A DNA stretch of 64,000 nt from Erigeron canadensis (GCF_010389155.1 NC_057767.1:2232001-2296000); one strand, 5' to 3'. Positions 45,101-56,260 are shown, counted from the stretch's first letter. A program made the numbers and translations. The notes: a model not told the origin generated them from the sequence alone.

Positions 45101-46950
45101 ATGAACACCATAAGTACATCCACCGCAATCCACCGCAATGATGGTGACAGTGGCGTGTCGTCTACGGATTATCAATTTGGTTGCCAATATTAGGACTCGT
45201 AATTTAAATTTTTTTGTACTATGTCATGTGTTGTTTGTTATTTTAAATAATGTATTGTCTGTGATTTTAAGTAATGTAGTGTTTATAATTTTAATGAAAT
45301 GTTTTTGATTTGGGGGATTGAAAGTGTAAAGTTAGATAAAGTGTAAAATTAATTAAAAAGGTGAGTCCAAGACTATTCCTTAGTATAAGGTTGGTTTAGG
45401 GGGATTAGTCCTTGGATAGTTTTTTGCTCATATGGCGCTGATTAGGACTAGTCCTCCTGGGGACTAGTCTTTAGTATAAGGCTGCCACTTAGGCTTGCTG
45501 ACTGTGGAAAATGAGATCAGGTACAAGAAAGAGGTAGTTGAAAGAAAAATAGACCTGTGCAGAGAACTCGAAAGACTTTCTTGCTTTGTGCTGCAGTCTT
45601 CAAAATTTCCAGAACAACTCTTGAAAAACCATGAACAAGGATGGTACAACCATTGAAAATGAAATCTTGACCTAGCATCGCAATGATTTTCCGAGCCTGA
45701 AAAGTAAGTTTTGGTTAGAAGTTGCAAATCGTTAATTAGTATTTAGAAGGTATATTTGGTAAGCATATTCCTAGCGGTTTACTTTATAGTTTATACGCAA
45801 TAGAGTGCCTTAAAAACGCTAAAATCCCTTGGGGTGTGTTTAGTTGTAGAAAAATATAAGGGCGCGGTTAGTTGTAAGAAAAGGAATTCTAATATTCCAT
45901 TTTCAATTTTCTAGAAAATGAAAGGGGTTTTCAATCTCTGGAAAACAAATGAAATTGATGAGAACATATTCAATGGGGGGGTAGAGAGGAAAACATCAAT
46001 AAGTTGTTTTCCAAATTCATGTTATAAAATGGAAAATGGTTTATTCCATTTTCAAGGAAAACTGGAAAACTCTAATTTGATCATGCATTTTTTGTTTTCC
46101 ATGTTTTCTTGAGAAACTAATCTAGAAAACAAGGGATGTTTTCTAGAAACATTTTCAAGGAAAATAAACCGTGTTGAAATGTGATTTTCCAAAATTATTT
46201 TCACTGCAAACAGAAAACTCTTGTTTTCCAACTAATAACAACCCCAAGGAAAATGCAATATATATAGTTAATCTATAAAACGCCCTTGTTAGTCTTAGAT
46301 AGAGATGGTAGCAGTTGGGCATTGATTGATACATATAAAGGAAAACATACCTTGTAAGAAATGTCACCAAACTTGTCAGCACGTTCAAGAAAGCGAGCCT
46401 TGGCAGAATCAAAATCCTCGTATTCAAAAGCAGAAGTTCTAGTTACGTAACGCATAAAAAGATCACACCCGGCCGTCAAAGAGATAGAAGTTGTGTCCCA
46501 TGACTGTTAAGCATAGTAGGTTTAGTTAAATTATACTACTGTATTAGAAAAAAGAAAAAAAAAAAAAAAAAAAGGGGGTAGGTTGCGTTGCGTTGCCTTG
46601 AGGGAAAGGGAAGCAGAATCGAGTTCAGACTGAAGTTCCATGATAGTAGTAGCTTCACTGGAGCGTATAACGGAAGCCAAGGCCCTGATTGCAGCAACGG
46701 CTTCTGCAAGATCCGCCTGTTTTCTCCAATTGTTGAATTCCTCTATCACACTCCCTTGTTTTCTTATTTTTTCCAACATATCCGAAGATGACGATGACGG
46801 TGGTGTTTGAGGAGGTCCAACGGCCGCTTGAGCCTGGGCCAGCCAGTCGCTTGTTACCACCCCGTGATGAGCGGCTCTTGTTTGATAGTAAGCCGATAGA
46901 TTGTGATTAGGGTTTTGATTCAAGGGGGGGTCAGATGAAGAAGAAGCCAT
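33107..46950 (-). CDS. Translation initiation factor eIF2B subunit alpha
   Basis: Five exons (minus strand): 46597-46950, 46351-46503, 45555-45696, 33400-33641 and 33107-33313. The frame is kept for 365 aa. eIF2B is the GDP-GTP exchange factor of eIF2; the alpha subunit dimerises and links the regulatory subcomplex. Diagnostic blocks are AYYQTRAAH (N-terminus), EFNNWRKQADLAEAVAAIRA, TAGCDLFMRYVTRTSAFEYE, LVHGFSRVVLE, EGRPDRTGLR, VFVGADGVVESGGIINMMGT, AAESYKFARLYPLDQKD and the C-terminus SVVSDELIQLYL; all match plant eIF2B-alpha as I remember it. The start at 46950 is the first ATG in frame. Intron 1 begins with GC instead of GT. Intron 3 (33642-45554) is 11.9 kb and holds nested transposons and an opposite-strand ORF. 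No coding lesion is seen. Confidence 0.95.
34301..34325 (+). repeat. Poly-C tract in eIF2B-alpha intron 3
   Basis: A run of about 20 cytosines. The exact length may be affected by sequencing. Confidence 0.8.
37007..37361. mobile_element. Foldback MITE, nearly perfect inverted repeat
   Basis: Arms of roughly 170 bp run inwards from 'ggggaaagataatttgagacc' on one side and the matching complement on the other. The centre is made of repeated gtaagttaacttac palindromes. TA microsatellites flank it. It sits inside the LTR at 35055-38479; a half copy is at 19822-19995. Confidence 0.85.
37849..38040 (+). repeat. 21/23-bp tandem repeat block within the LTR
   Basis: About eight units of tccacgttatgggtatctct (plus ata) or the variant tccacgttatgggttgttga. 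At the corresponding part of the copy at 48158-50180 the tandem block has a different unit. Confidence 0.85.
39594..40551. other. Intron 3 spacer with repeat debris
   Basis: Between the MULE-like element and the Copia-type element. 40124-40550 has 'gttgtcaaaatcc' and 'gcgcatctcgcctaggcc' motifs resembling ends of a common dispersed plant repeat. No gene recognised. Confidence 0.3.
40552..43542 (-). mobile_element. Pol-less Copia-type LTR element (LARD-like)
   Basis: LTR copies lie at 40552-40739 (truncated on its left) and 42664-43542, the latter split by a MITE; the intact LTR would be about 340 bp. On the minus strand LTRs start TGTTGGCGAG and end CCTAACA. Next to the right LTR is AGTGGTACCAGAG, a primer-binding-site-like sequence of the initiator-Met tRNA type. 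Next to the left LTR is CAAGTGTGAGAT, like the Copia polypurine tract. The 1.9-kb interior has no gag-pol motifs, so it must depend on other elements. Located in eIF2B-alpha intron 3. Confidence 0.75.
42836..43374. mobile_element. Foldback MITE nested in the Copia-type LTR
   Basis: Interrupts the LTR within a TA repeat. The terminal inverted repeats of about 45 bp (GGGTAGAGATCCAGAGAGAAGG and its relative on the other strand) are clear. The interior has several short 'gggcttcgccctt' palindromes. Confidence 0.8.
43543..44648. other. Intron 3 spacer and 5' flank of the 44649 ORF
   Basis: AT-rich. It ends with AACGGCT (44531-44537) and TATATATA (44553-44560), a promoter-like arrangement for the ORF that follows on the plus strand. 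Nothing else recognised. Confidence 0.35.
44649..45104 (+). CDS. Hypothetical 151-aa protein inside eIF2B-alpha intron 3
   Basis: Uninterrupted ATG-to-TGA ORF with a TATA box about 90 bp upstream. The composition is protein-like: a hydrophilic N-terminus, a helical middle (AEIEKLLKIG...VAYLQHKVAWLEL) and a Gly/Asn/Pro-rich end. I recognise no family. Its upstream layout (AACGGCT, TATA, then ATG) resembles that of the Harbinger-type gene at 10440, so it may be a transposon-associated accessory protein. It lies antisense to the host gene. Confidence 0.4.
   Translation: MDPSSQESSTKGRNYRPNMTLFEFKNSMQLHILTITSTKRTSRAVINIMNTEKAGYTAEIEKLLKIGRHPNVLDQHCVAYLQHKVAWLELTIVKLTGAESSLMTTLEHAKYWQGNVGPLNNGGQPEGYVTHPGEEYATEVHLRGSNNPSRL
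45831..46245. mobile_element. MITE in eIF2B-alpha intron 2
   Basis: Ends GGGGTGTGTTTAGTTG and, inverted, GGGGTTGTTATTAGTTG. The interior is made of 'ttttcta/tagaaaa' and 'ggaaaac' modules in both orientations. The ends resemble Tourist/hAT-type termini; the target duplication is unclear. Confidence 0.5.
46595..46596 (-). other. Non-canonical GC splice donor of eIF2B-alpha intron 1
   Basis: The minus-strand sequence is CTCAAG|GCAACG, and the acceptor is TTAACAG|TCATGG (exon 2 from 46503). This junction keeps the frame and gives ...SLSLK-SWDTTS..., matching remembered plant orthologues. No suitable GT lies nearby in frame. Confidence 0.75.
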
Positions 46951-47445
46951 AATAATAATACAACAGTCAATCAATGAAATGATTGTTCGTCAGGGATTCA
47001 TAGGATTCCTCATATACACAGAATATTACTACCCTTCTATCGCGTCCGACGCCGACTAAACGATTCTTTTTACCCTGTATTTTTTAGTTAATAAGAAATA
47101 ACACACAAACAAAACAACTACTCATCCTCTCTTTCTTTTTCACACTTTAAATATTATTTTTTTTTAAATTTTATCCTCTTCGCTTATTCTTTCCGCACTT
47201 CAAAAAGAACTATATTTATACCCGGTCGTTCAAAACCATATATAATTATATGAAACTAAGAGTACATGAAATTTATATATAAACAAAAAATAAATAATAA
47301 AAATGCAAACATCCAACATTTATTAGTTACGTCCGTAACATAAAACGTTGCAAACACAAACATAAGATAAGTGAAAAACAAATAATTTCTAGATATTCAA
47401 ACAAATAAATTGACGGTGCAAGAAGTAGATGGAAAATATATAAGG
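46951..47445. other. 5' flank of the eIF2B-alpha gene
   Basis: Presumed promoter and 5' UTR region; AT-rich with a CG-rich patch near 47040-47060. No other gene seen. Confidence 0.4.
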
Positions 47446-47950
47446 CTATGTATTCTTCCCCAAGTTATCATTAGAAACGCCAACTTCTATAGTAGCTTCA
47501 ACCATTGAATCACCACCATCATTAATTATTATATTATCTACATCTTCAATGGTATCTACAACGTTGGAATTTTCACCTTCCATGGTAGCATCGTCCATGT
47601 TACATTCGCCAATGTTATTGGAAGGTTCCTCATTTGTGCCATTTGAGACCATATTAGGGGCATCTTTTATGGTTGTTGAAGTCACACATTCATCCATCAT
47701 TTCTTTGTTACTATAAGTATTGTATTATATAATGTTACCTTTTCATCGCCTGAATCTTTAACATTGATGACTTCATGCAATTCCAATATTTTGAGGTTTG
47801 CCTCACGCTTTATCTTTCTGCTCGATGAACCCTCGCTTCCTTGTTTAGATACATCACCTGTCAAAAAGTCGTTGTCGTCGTTCAAGTTGTGTTCATTAAA
47901 ATCAAATGCATCTTCATTTTTCTTGTCATTCTTGAAGTCATCGATATTTT
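47446..47950 (-). pseudogene. Acidic hypothetical protein remnant
   Basis: Two open stretches on the minus strand, about 47697-47950 (Asp/Asn/Lys-rich, with a SSSRKIKREANLK basic motif) and 47446-47700 (Asp/Glu/Asn-rich, starting MMDECV), overlap slightly in different frames. An intron joining them in frame could not be found. The LTR at 48158 lies just upstream and may have cut the gene. No family recognised. Confidence 0.3.
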
Positions 47951-48654
47951 CAAAGTCCTATAAAAAACAAATAACATCTTTTAAATTATATAACACATAA
48001 AATAATATGTAAATATGAATGTAAAACGACATTACATTCTTCATATTGTTTGTTGTAAAATTCTTCATCTTTTGGTTCAAAAATATACTTCATTCGAATG
48101 AGAAGAATATGGTGCTTTTATAGTGTAAAATTATTTATATAATTTAATGGGAATTGATGTAACACCCCAACAAGGCGGAATCATGGGGTATCATAAGAAA
48201 AGCACAGCACGACATGGAAATTATGTAGATTAAAACTAAATGCATAAAAGGATCAAGTAAATCCATACGAACCATTCAATAATGCAAGTAATCGGATCAC
48301 ATCTAAGCATAAACCCTAATCGGGAATGATGAATCATGGATCCAAGAAGAGTCCAAATCCAATTCTAGCATAATCAAGCAATCAATCATCCAATACATCT
48401 TTGAGCTAACATGTTCACCTGAAAAGTGTACTAAAACAGGTCAACATAAAGCTGGTGAGTTTGTAGGGACAAGTAACAGGAAATAAGTGTGTCGAGATAA
48501 CAACCGTTAACGATATACGAGGATTAGAGTACTTAATCAAGTTCCAAGGAAACCCTAAAAGGTTTCACGTTATCACAAATCAATACAAGTCAACGTTTAC
48601 GTTCAATTATAGTTATAATGGCATGACTTACATAATAAATAATGCGCAATAAAC

Positions 48655-48848
48655 CGGCATGACTTACATGATAAACAATGCCTATAATACGTTTCAGGCA
48701 CGACTTACATATATTTCAAATGCGTAAACTACGTTCCAGGCACGACTTACATATATTTCAAATGCGTAAAATACGTTCCAGGCACGACTTACATATATTT
48801 CAAATGCGTAATATCACGACACGACTTACATATATTTCAAATGCGTAA
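48655..48848 (+). repeat. About 44-bp tandem repeats in the LTR
   Basis: At least four units containing cacgacttacatatatttca and aatgcgtaa..acgtt.cagg. Confidence 0.85.
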
Positions 48849-49668
48849 TATCAACGTTACGTTACAACTAAACATTCATATTCAATATACATGTTAAACA
48901 ATATCGTTAACAACAAAGTTATGCCACAAATCGTCGGCTTATCGTTATGCCATCAACATGGACTTAATCGTTATCACCATCACAAATCTATAATACGTTA
49001 AGGGGGAAAATGTTATCATGCGAGATCCTATGTCCCGATCCTTATCAAAACGTTTTCCATCAATCAACAACACAATGCACATACACTTCTTACGATTCTA
49101 ATTTCAAGGAATCATTGATGCTTATATATAGGGTCACCCGCAGCCTTCCCACCACATCTCCTATTCATTGAAAGTATAACCGTCTTCCATGTATGCATAA
49201 CTACCCAAACCACAACAAGTATTCATAAATGGAAGCATAATTAACCGAGCAACAAGTCAATACGTTAATCAATCAATCGATTAAACAACAATAACAAGCA
49301 CGTACACTTTTCAGCCCGAATCTCAATTGAGTATGGAGGGTTTACGAAACTCACCTTGGCCTCTAGAAGTAATTAGAATGAGCTTAATCGGGTGAGCGGG
49401 GAGCACAACAATCACAACCTATTAAATCAACAATTTATCATCACAAGGTATCCTCAATTGATAAGGTCTAGCTAGCTAAACTATGCCACAATCCCCCCAA
49501 GGATACTTAGAAGTGATTCAAGAACGTTTAAGTGACAAAGGGAAAGGTTTTAGTTAAATTCGGTTCGATGACTTAGCACCAAAATTTGACTTTCAATGAT
49601 CCAAAGCTTGTTTATTAGTCTTATATCATCATTTTAAGGTCAACAAATGATCCAAAGCTTGTTTGTTG

Positions 49669-50006
49669 GTCGAAATTAGCGGAGCGGGAGCCACTTTTGG
49701 ACCTCTCTAGGCCGGCCCCCCAACCCCCACCTCACACCCTCTACTCATTCAATTCTCCATATCCCCCTCTCACTTACTTCCTTTTCTTCTTCTTCATCTA
49801 CCAAAAGAACCCCATCATAAATTCACAATAAATCCTTGCAAATCTTGTGTTGTTAGTGTTGGGGTTCTTTTGGTAGATGAAGAAAAAGAAAAGGAAGTAA
49901 GTGAGAGGGAGATATGGAGAAATGAATGAGTGGAGGGTGTGAGGTGGGGGTTGGGGGGTCGGCCTAGAGAGGTCCAAAAGTGGCTCCCGCTCTGCTAATT
50001 TCGACC
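49669..50006. repeat. Long foldback: two 146-bp arms, 46-bp loop
   Basis: Arm 49669-49814 (from ggtcgaaattagcgg) is matched by its reverse complement at 49861-50006 with few mismatches. A 23-bp direct repeat (gatccaaagcttgttt.tt.gtc) lies at the left border. The polypyrimidine-rich arm could encode a hairpin RNA. Confidence 0.9.
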
Positions 50007-50264
50007 AATAGCTATTCGTTAATCATTTAAACGCCAAAACGAACCCGTAAACACATTTAAACCCAACGTTATGTTAAAACATGTCAAAACGTTCAATAAT
50101 TCATATATATTCACAAAGTCGTTCTCACTTAATTACGTTTAATTACAAGTCAATTAAGGTCAAAAGTCACGAATGTTACAATTAATTACATAATTATCAT
50201 TAATTACATTTTTTTTATTAGATAGTTAATTGGCAACTAATATATTTATTGATATGTATCTATA

Positions 50265-52119
50265 TCTATTATAATATAAAGTTGAAGGCCTGATGTTTTT
50301 TGGCACTTCATTCATTAGGGTACTAAATGAGGTTAGTTAATTACTTAATTATATATATAAAGGAGTATTAAGGATTAATAATCTATAATTTAACCATTTT
50401 GATATTGGTAATTTGGTATTAGTATGAAAATAATAGTACAAGTAAATGATTTAAGTCATTAACTATAACCTTTTGATATTCCTTATAATTCATCAGCCCA
50501 ACCTAAAAGATTCTAATCGGTTTTATAAAAATAAACCCAGCCTCCACCCTTTCATTTATGTAATTGAAAAATACAAACAAATAATAATTATAATGTTGAT
50601 GCCATCACACTAACCCATTCAATTTCCCACTATTATTACTCAAAAATTTCTTTCAAAAACTATCATACCAGTTCTTTCAATCCATCTCTATAAGGTGAAG
50701 AACAGATACGGTTTATGACCATTACTTTTTGGTTATGACCATTTTTTTGATTTATTATAAATTGAAAAATGAATGAAAATTTTGGATTGAAACTCCTCTG
50801 TTTCTATTTCATCTCTTCTTTTCTAATTTAGGTACTTAAAAATTATGAGTTTTTTTTCTTTTTAATGCTTTTGTTGTGCCATATTATAAGGTTACACTTT
50901 AAGAGTTTGATGAAATGCCTAGAAGAGTGGTTTCTGAATTCTTGGTATTATGTTAGTCATATTCTTTGATAATGATTTATATGCATTTGTATATTTGTTT
51001 GTCTTTAACCAATATTCTTATTTCAGGGTATAGAGAGTGTTTGAGGATGTAAAAGCATTAACTTCAATTCAAGATGATAGGTATTTAGAAACTATCATCC
51101 ACTCCTCTATATATCTCTCTTTTCACGTTATCCTTTTCATTACAAAACAAATTGGCTCGAGGAATCTTATTGTCTTCAGTTATCGTTTAATTAGCTATAA
51201 CTCTAATTTATTTATCTGATCGTGCAACAGGTTTCAACTCCAATCGAAGCTTTTGTTTCCCATTGAAAGGGATAAATAATTTAAAGGAAGAAAATGATCA
51301 ACACGTGTTGGATATATATCATTGGTTGACTTCTAATGAAAATAATAATCAACACGTTTTTAATATCCAGGTTTTCCTTTTTCAAATAAAGTATAGGTTA
51401 GAGGTGGTAAATTAGGAAATTTTTTGGTTGAGTTTGGTCAATGGGTTGAAATGGGTTCATTTATATTTATTTTTTTGATATTTAGTCTAGAGGTTGTAAG
51501 ATGGGCAAGTTGGTTCTATAGGTCAATGGATTTAAACGGTTGCATTATTACTTATGTTTTGGTTTGAGGCTGTAAAGTGTGTGAGTCGGGTCGGGTGGGC
51601 AACGAGTTGAATGTGTTTATATTGCTAACTGTTTAGGTTAGAGGCTGTAAAATGGGAGAGTTTGGGTCGTGTTGGGTAGCGGGTAAAAATGGGCCCAGAC
51701 TGAGACACTACATAAGAAAATGCCCTTTTTGTATTGTTCTTATAAGGGAGTACTGTAATTTAGTTGTGTGTTAGGATTGAATATAATTGTATTTTATGAT
51801 TTGATGATAATATTGACAAGTTTTCCAAGTTGGGATGCATTGATGATACTTGAAATCATAAGCGAATAAATCCACTGCTGTGATCATATTGGCACCAATA
51901 GTTTTAACAGTTCCAAGACAGCCCCTTCCTTTGACTACCTGGTAATTGTAGTTTGATTTTAAACCGTTTAGGGTGCGGTGGACTGAGTAAATATACCGTT
52001 CCAAGACAACGCCTTCCAAGTTTTATATTTGTGTTTATAAGATGAAACCACGTTCGTTAATATAGCGTTTGACAAAAATATAAAATTCAAACCGTGCATC
52101 GCACGGGTCTTCACTCTAG
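50265..52119 (+). mobile_element. Helitron A
   Basis: Starts A|TCTATTATAATATAAAG (50265) and ends CCGTGCATCGCACGG hairpin (52092-52106) then CTCTAG|T at 52119. The A and T host bases are present. The interior has no recognised helicase. 51410-51700 repeats a 'gaggctgtaaaatgggagag' module three times. 50690-51220 has exon-like fragments I cannot identify. Confidence 0.7.
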
Positions 52120-54326
52120 TATCTATATAAAGTTGAGTTATAGTTACTTAGTTAGCACAAATTTGATGGAATAAAAAGATTTATGAGTGAATTTATGATT
52201 TTGTATTAATGATGGTGCTTTATGCTTATGATGCTTATGTTCATGTGATAATGTAATGATTTATGAGAGATTTTATGATTGTGTATTAATGGTGATGTTA
52301 ATATGGTTCTTCATGCATTGTGCTAGAGTTATAACCAATTTTTTTGTTAGTTTTGGGTGGTGAAAAGTTTTTTGTGTTAACGGTATTAATTAATTTTATG
52401 TTATGATTGTTCTATATGCTTATGATGCCTTCTTACTTCTTATGGTTGCTGTATTTACTATAAATTTTTTTTGAAGGTTATATGTATAGATATATTAACC
52501 GATTTTTTATTAACTTGAGTTATATCTAATCTATATCTATCTATATATATTTTAAAGTTGGATCATAGTTGCTTCCTTAGTTTTGTTTAGTTATGGAGTA
52601 ATAAATATACATATCTATCATTCTATATATTTATATAAGTTAAATAAAAGTTGTTTCATTAGCATTTAAATATGATGAAATTTAAGAGGTTCATTAATAA
52701 GTTTATTATATATTTTCTTTAATTTTGTGTAATTGTGTGTAGTATGTTAAATTAAGCACTAAACAATTACTCATTATTATTTGTATGCAACCCAAAAATT
52801 AGAGCCCACTTGACATATCTTCCGATGCATTAAACTGAGCCTTTTGCCTATCGTCTTGAAATATCTTCCGATGCATTAAACCGAGTCTTTTGCCTTTCCT
52901 TTTTCAATATATCTTCCCTGCTCCTCTTCCAAACCCCCATCTTCTGCCTCTTATAATTCCGCAATCTGATGATGCAAACCTATTCCATCTTCTTCGGCTC
53001 CTACGCCCTGTTGCATTCAAACAATCAGGTTAGTGATTTTTAACCCCTTTTTCATTTATTTCGCATATTGTGTGTGTGTATATATATATATATATTAATG
53101 TCTATTATAATAATTTTGGTTTGTTTCTTTGTGAAAATAATGTGAAATTAGAGAAGTTGATTGATCCCAATATATGACAGTGATGTATAATTTGTATAGC
53201 TTCCGCAATTTCCTGTGTTGGCTTAAAAAGTTTAGATGCTATAATATGGATCAAACAAAAAAAAGCTTCGAGAAATGTTGTTCTTTTTTGTGTTCGTATG
53301 TCTATAAGACTATGTGAAATGGGTCTGATGTTGTTAGAAGAACATGTTACAGCATAATCTTGGACTGGCATTAACCTATGTAGTCTCTCATGTTTGACTT
53401 ATTAGTTTAACATATGCTTCATATTACCCCTATTTAACTTGATGTTAAGTATCTGCAAATGATTGTTGTAGGTATCTTCCTGTGGAAAAATAATGTGTCA
53501 GTCTTGCATTGGGGATGCACGGATTATGATGTATGATTTGTTTGTTGTTGTTTCATGGTATGCACGTACCTCAACTTACATGCGGATTTTACTTTTTGCT
53601 CACTTATATAGTTGTGTTGCATCAAGATTTTTAACAATTAATGACTTCATAGACATAAAATGTTGTATCTATATACTTAGAAGTCCTTATTTTGCTTATT
53701 TGACTACTAAATTAAATAAATCGTAATTTTTTAGTTTTGTTGCCATGAATTAACTTACAAAGAATCTAGCGGTTCAAACCTATTTGTCGATAAATATCCA
53801 TTTTCGTATTACTTAACTCTGAACATTACTCATGACTTCAAAAATCAACATGTTTCTAGCTATAAGGTCGGCATTGAAAGTAAGTTTGTTTCACCTCAAC
53901 ACTCAATGGGTTTCAAATGAAAGAAATGTTTTTTGTTACAAACTATAGTTTTACATGCTTTAAGTTTTAGCCGTAATGTTCATGAATTAAAGGCTAGAGC
54001 TTTCAAAACATTGCTTACTTTAAAAGGGATGAATTAAAGGTTCCCTACATATTATTTTACTGAAAACGGTTGCTACATTTATGTTTAATATGCAGTGTTC
54101 TTTCTCATTTTTCCCCTTCATGTTGTTATTTTGTAGACATGTTTGCTTACTTCATTCTAATATGTTTGTGAACTTATACTAAACAATGATATCAGTTAAT
54201 GTGGCTTTCTCATTTGTCTAGCAGCAAAACTGATATTGCATATCTTAATTTAAATAGGAACTGTGAGCCAATATTTTCTACCCTTTCTCCCTAGATAATG
54301 TAAAATGATTGTTATATTTTTTACAG

Positions 54327-54401
54327 GCTGGTGCACTAATGTTTGCTGACAATGGTAACTTTTGCGTTTGTGGATTTGAAAAAAAGGATATTAAAGATCT
54401 G
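54327..54401 (+). pseudogene. MCM helicase exon fragment carried by Helitron B
   Basis: A splice-bounded exon (TTACAG|GCT ... CTG|GTAATT) of 25 codons reads AGALMFADNG...KKDIKDL, matching the MCM AAA+ block AGALMLADNG...KMDIKDQ around Walker B. The two acidic Walker B residues and others are changed (VCGFEKK where MCM has IDEFDKM), so it cannot be active. MCM6 or a close paralogue is the likely source; neighbouring MCM exons were not found. Confidence 0.75.
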
Positions 54402-54734
54402 GTAATTATCTTAGATTTAGAACCTCATATGTTACTTTCTTAAGTTTAATATGTTAAATTACCAGCTTTCCCACCTACTTATGAATGGGTCGATGTTGGC
54501 TGTTGTCACATCTTTGCATTTTTTTTTAGCATCATCACTTTTACCAGGCCACTTGATATACATTCGTAATGAGATTTATATTCGACACCATCATGAAGAA
54601 GTTTCTTGTGTTTCGAGGCATTGTTAGCTTAGTTATAGTGAGTTTATGACAACGGCCTTTCCAACATTTTTTGCTTTGAAGAAATAACTTACAGTTAACT
54701 GGACCTATCAGTTAAAATGTATTTCAATGCACAA

Positions 54735-56260
54735 TGGGGTAATCTTGATGCTCAAGTTTTTCACGGGTCAAGTACGGGTTTCATTCAAGGATAATTGGGT
54801 ACAGATACATGAGTTTGGATGGAGTATTGGTTGACTAGAAAAGTAGGATGTTGAACATGGAGTTGAGGTGAAGTATACGTTGGTAAAAGGGGTGGGTTGT
54901 TTGTTTGTTTGGTTCTTTAGAGAAGTTAATAGTATTTTAACATGTTTATTAGTCCCCGCATTTGCTTTTGTTAGGCTATTTATAGCCTCATAGTTTTAAT
55001 GAAAGATACCAAGTTTTCGCATACTATTTTCATTTTCTCTGCATATTTATATTTTCATACATATTAGTGTGTTGAGTGTGTGAGTTTGGCGTTGTGAAAC
55101 TAACATTTGGTGTTTGAGCAAAGCTTAAAAGAAGGCAGTTTAAGAGTTGGTGGCGAGAAGAGAGAGCAGCCCCATGGCTCATCGGAGTATGTGATTAGTA
55201 GAAAGAATCAGAAGGCTGGTCATTCTGTGATCATCGACAAGAAAACAGTTTGGTCTAAATCGGTTTGCCAAAAGTGAAGAAAGTTGCAGGTGATATGTTG
55301 TTGTAAGCAAGTTGTAAAGAAAGACCAAAAAGTAAAGAAATCACAATTTCAGACTTGAGAAGGATAAAGTTGGCTGGTCCAAATCAGCTTAAAGAAAAAG
55401 ACCAGTGGTATTGCAATAAAGGAAGAAAGTAGCAAGCCACAAGATAGAAAGAACTTGAGTCGATTAGAAAGAAGAAAAAAAATTGGACAACCTGAAAGAA
55501 AGAAAGATGCTGACCAGAAAGAGAGAGAAAAGACGCTTTAGAAAAGAAGATCGTTCAGGTAGTAAGAAAGACCGAGAACAAGAACTGAATTACGACGTCT
55601 GTGTAGTAAGTGACTGGTCATGTATGGCTCGCAGCTTCTAAATATTTAACCTCCATGGATTCATGATCTGAGAAATTTAGGAGGAACTGGAAGATAGTTG
55701 CAAGATAATAAGCATGAAGGTTTGATGTGAGAAATCTAAGAACGGAAAGATGATTGCAAGATAACAAGCATGAAGGTTTGATATCTAAACTGTAAGAGTA
55801 AGAGAAGTATCAAGGAGATTCGAAACAAGCAAGAGAGTTCGAATCAAGAAAGATCAAGTAGGTTTAGCAAGAAACAACATCAAGATGATGGGGGTAAATT
55901 CTTGGGTTAATCTTGGTGGGTCGAGTTTGCTCACGGGCCAATTACAAGTTTCACCCATGGATAATTGGGTACGGATACATGAGTTTGGAAGGAGTCATCG
56001 TTGGCCTGAAAATTAGGAGCTGAACATGGAGTTGAGGTACATGTTGAGGTGAAGTCTACATTGGTTAAAAAAGGTGGGTTGTAATATTTATGTTTGTTAT
56101 AAGCTAGCATATGATTCCTTTTTTTTGTTAGCCTATTTATAGCCTCATTTGTGTATTGAAAGATACCAAAATTTTCCATATTATTCCCCTTTTCTCTGCG
56201 TATTTATATTTTCATACATATTAGTGTTGCGTGTGTGAGTTCGGACCAGTGAAACCAACA
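54735..56260 (+). mobile_element. Small LTR element (TRIM-like) nested in Helitron B
   Basis: Two direct copies of about 370 bp, 54735-55105 and about 55889-56260, share 'ggataattgggtac.gatacatgagtttgga', 'ctatttatagcctca' and 'cttttcatacatattagtgt'-like blocks. The left copy ends ...GAAACTAACA and is followed by TTTGGTGTTTGAGC, like a degenerate initiator-Met-type primer-binding site. The interior (about 780 bp, purine-rich, many aagaaag runs) has no pol. Target duplication not resolved. Confidence 0.65.

Larger units (their letters stand above)
48158..50180. mobile_element. Long LTR (probable solo LTR), inverted relative of 35055-38479
   Basis: Begins TGTAACACCCC and ends CGAATGTTACA; flanks ATTGA and ATTAA differ by one base. 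Several blocks match the reverse of 35055-38479, for example aaccgttaacgatatacgag and the 'gaaaagtgtactaaaac' region. It lacks gag-pol. It contains a 44-bp tandem array and a long foldback. Confidence 0.7.

Noticed and set aside
52981..53726. Additional MCM exons around the captured fragment
   Set aside because: I looked for the neighbouring MCM blocks and found none; the short ORFs here match nothing I know.
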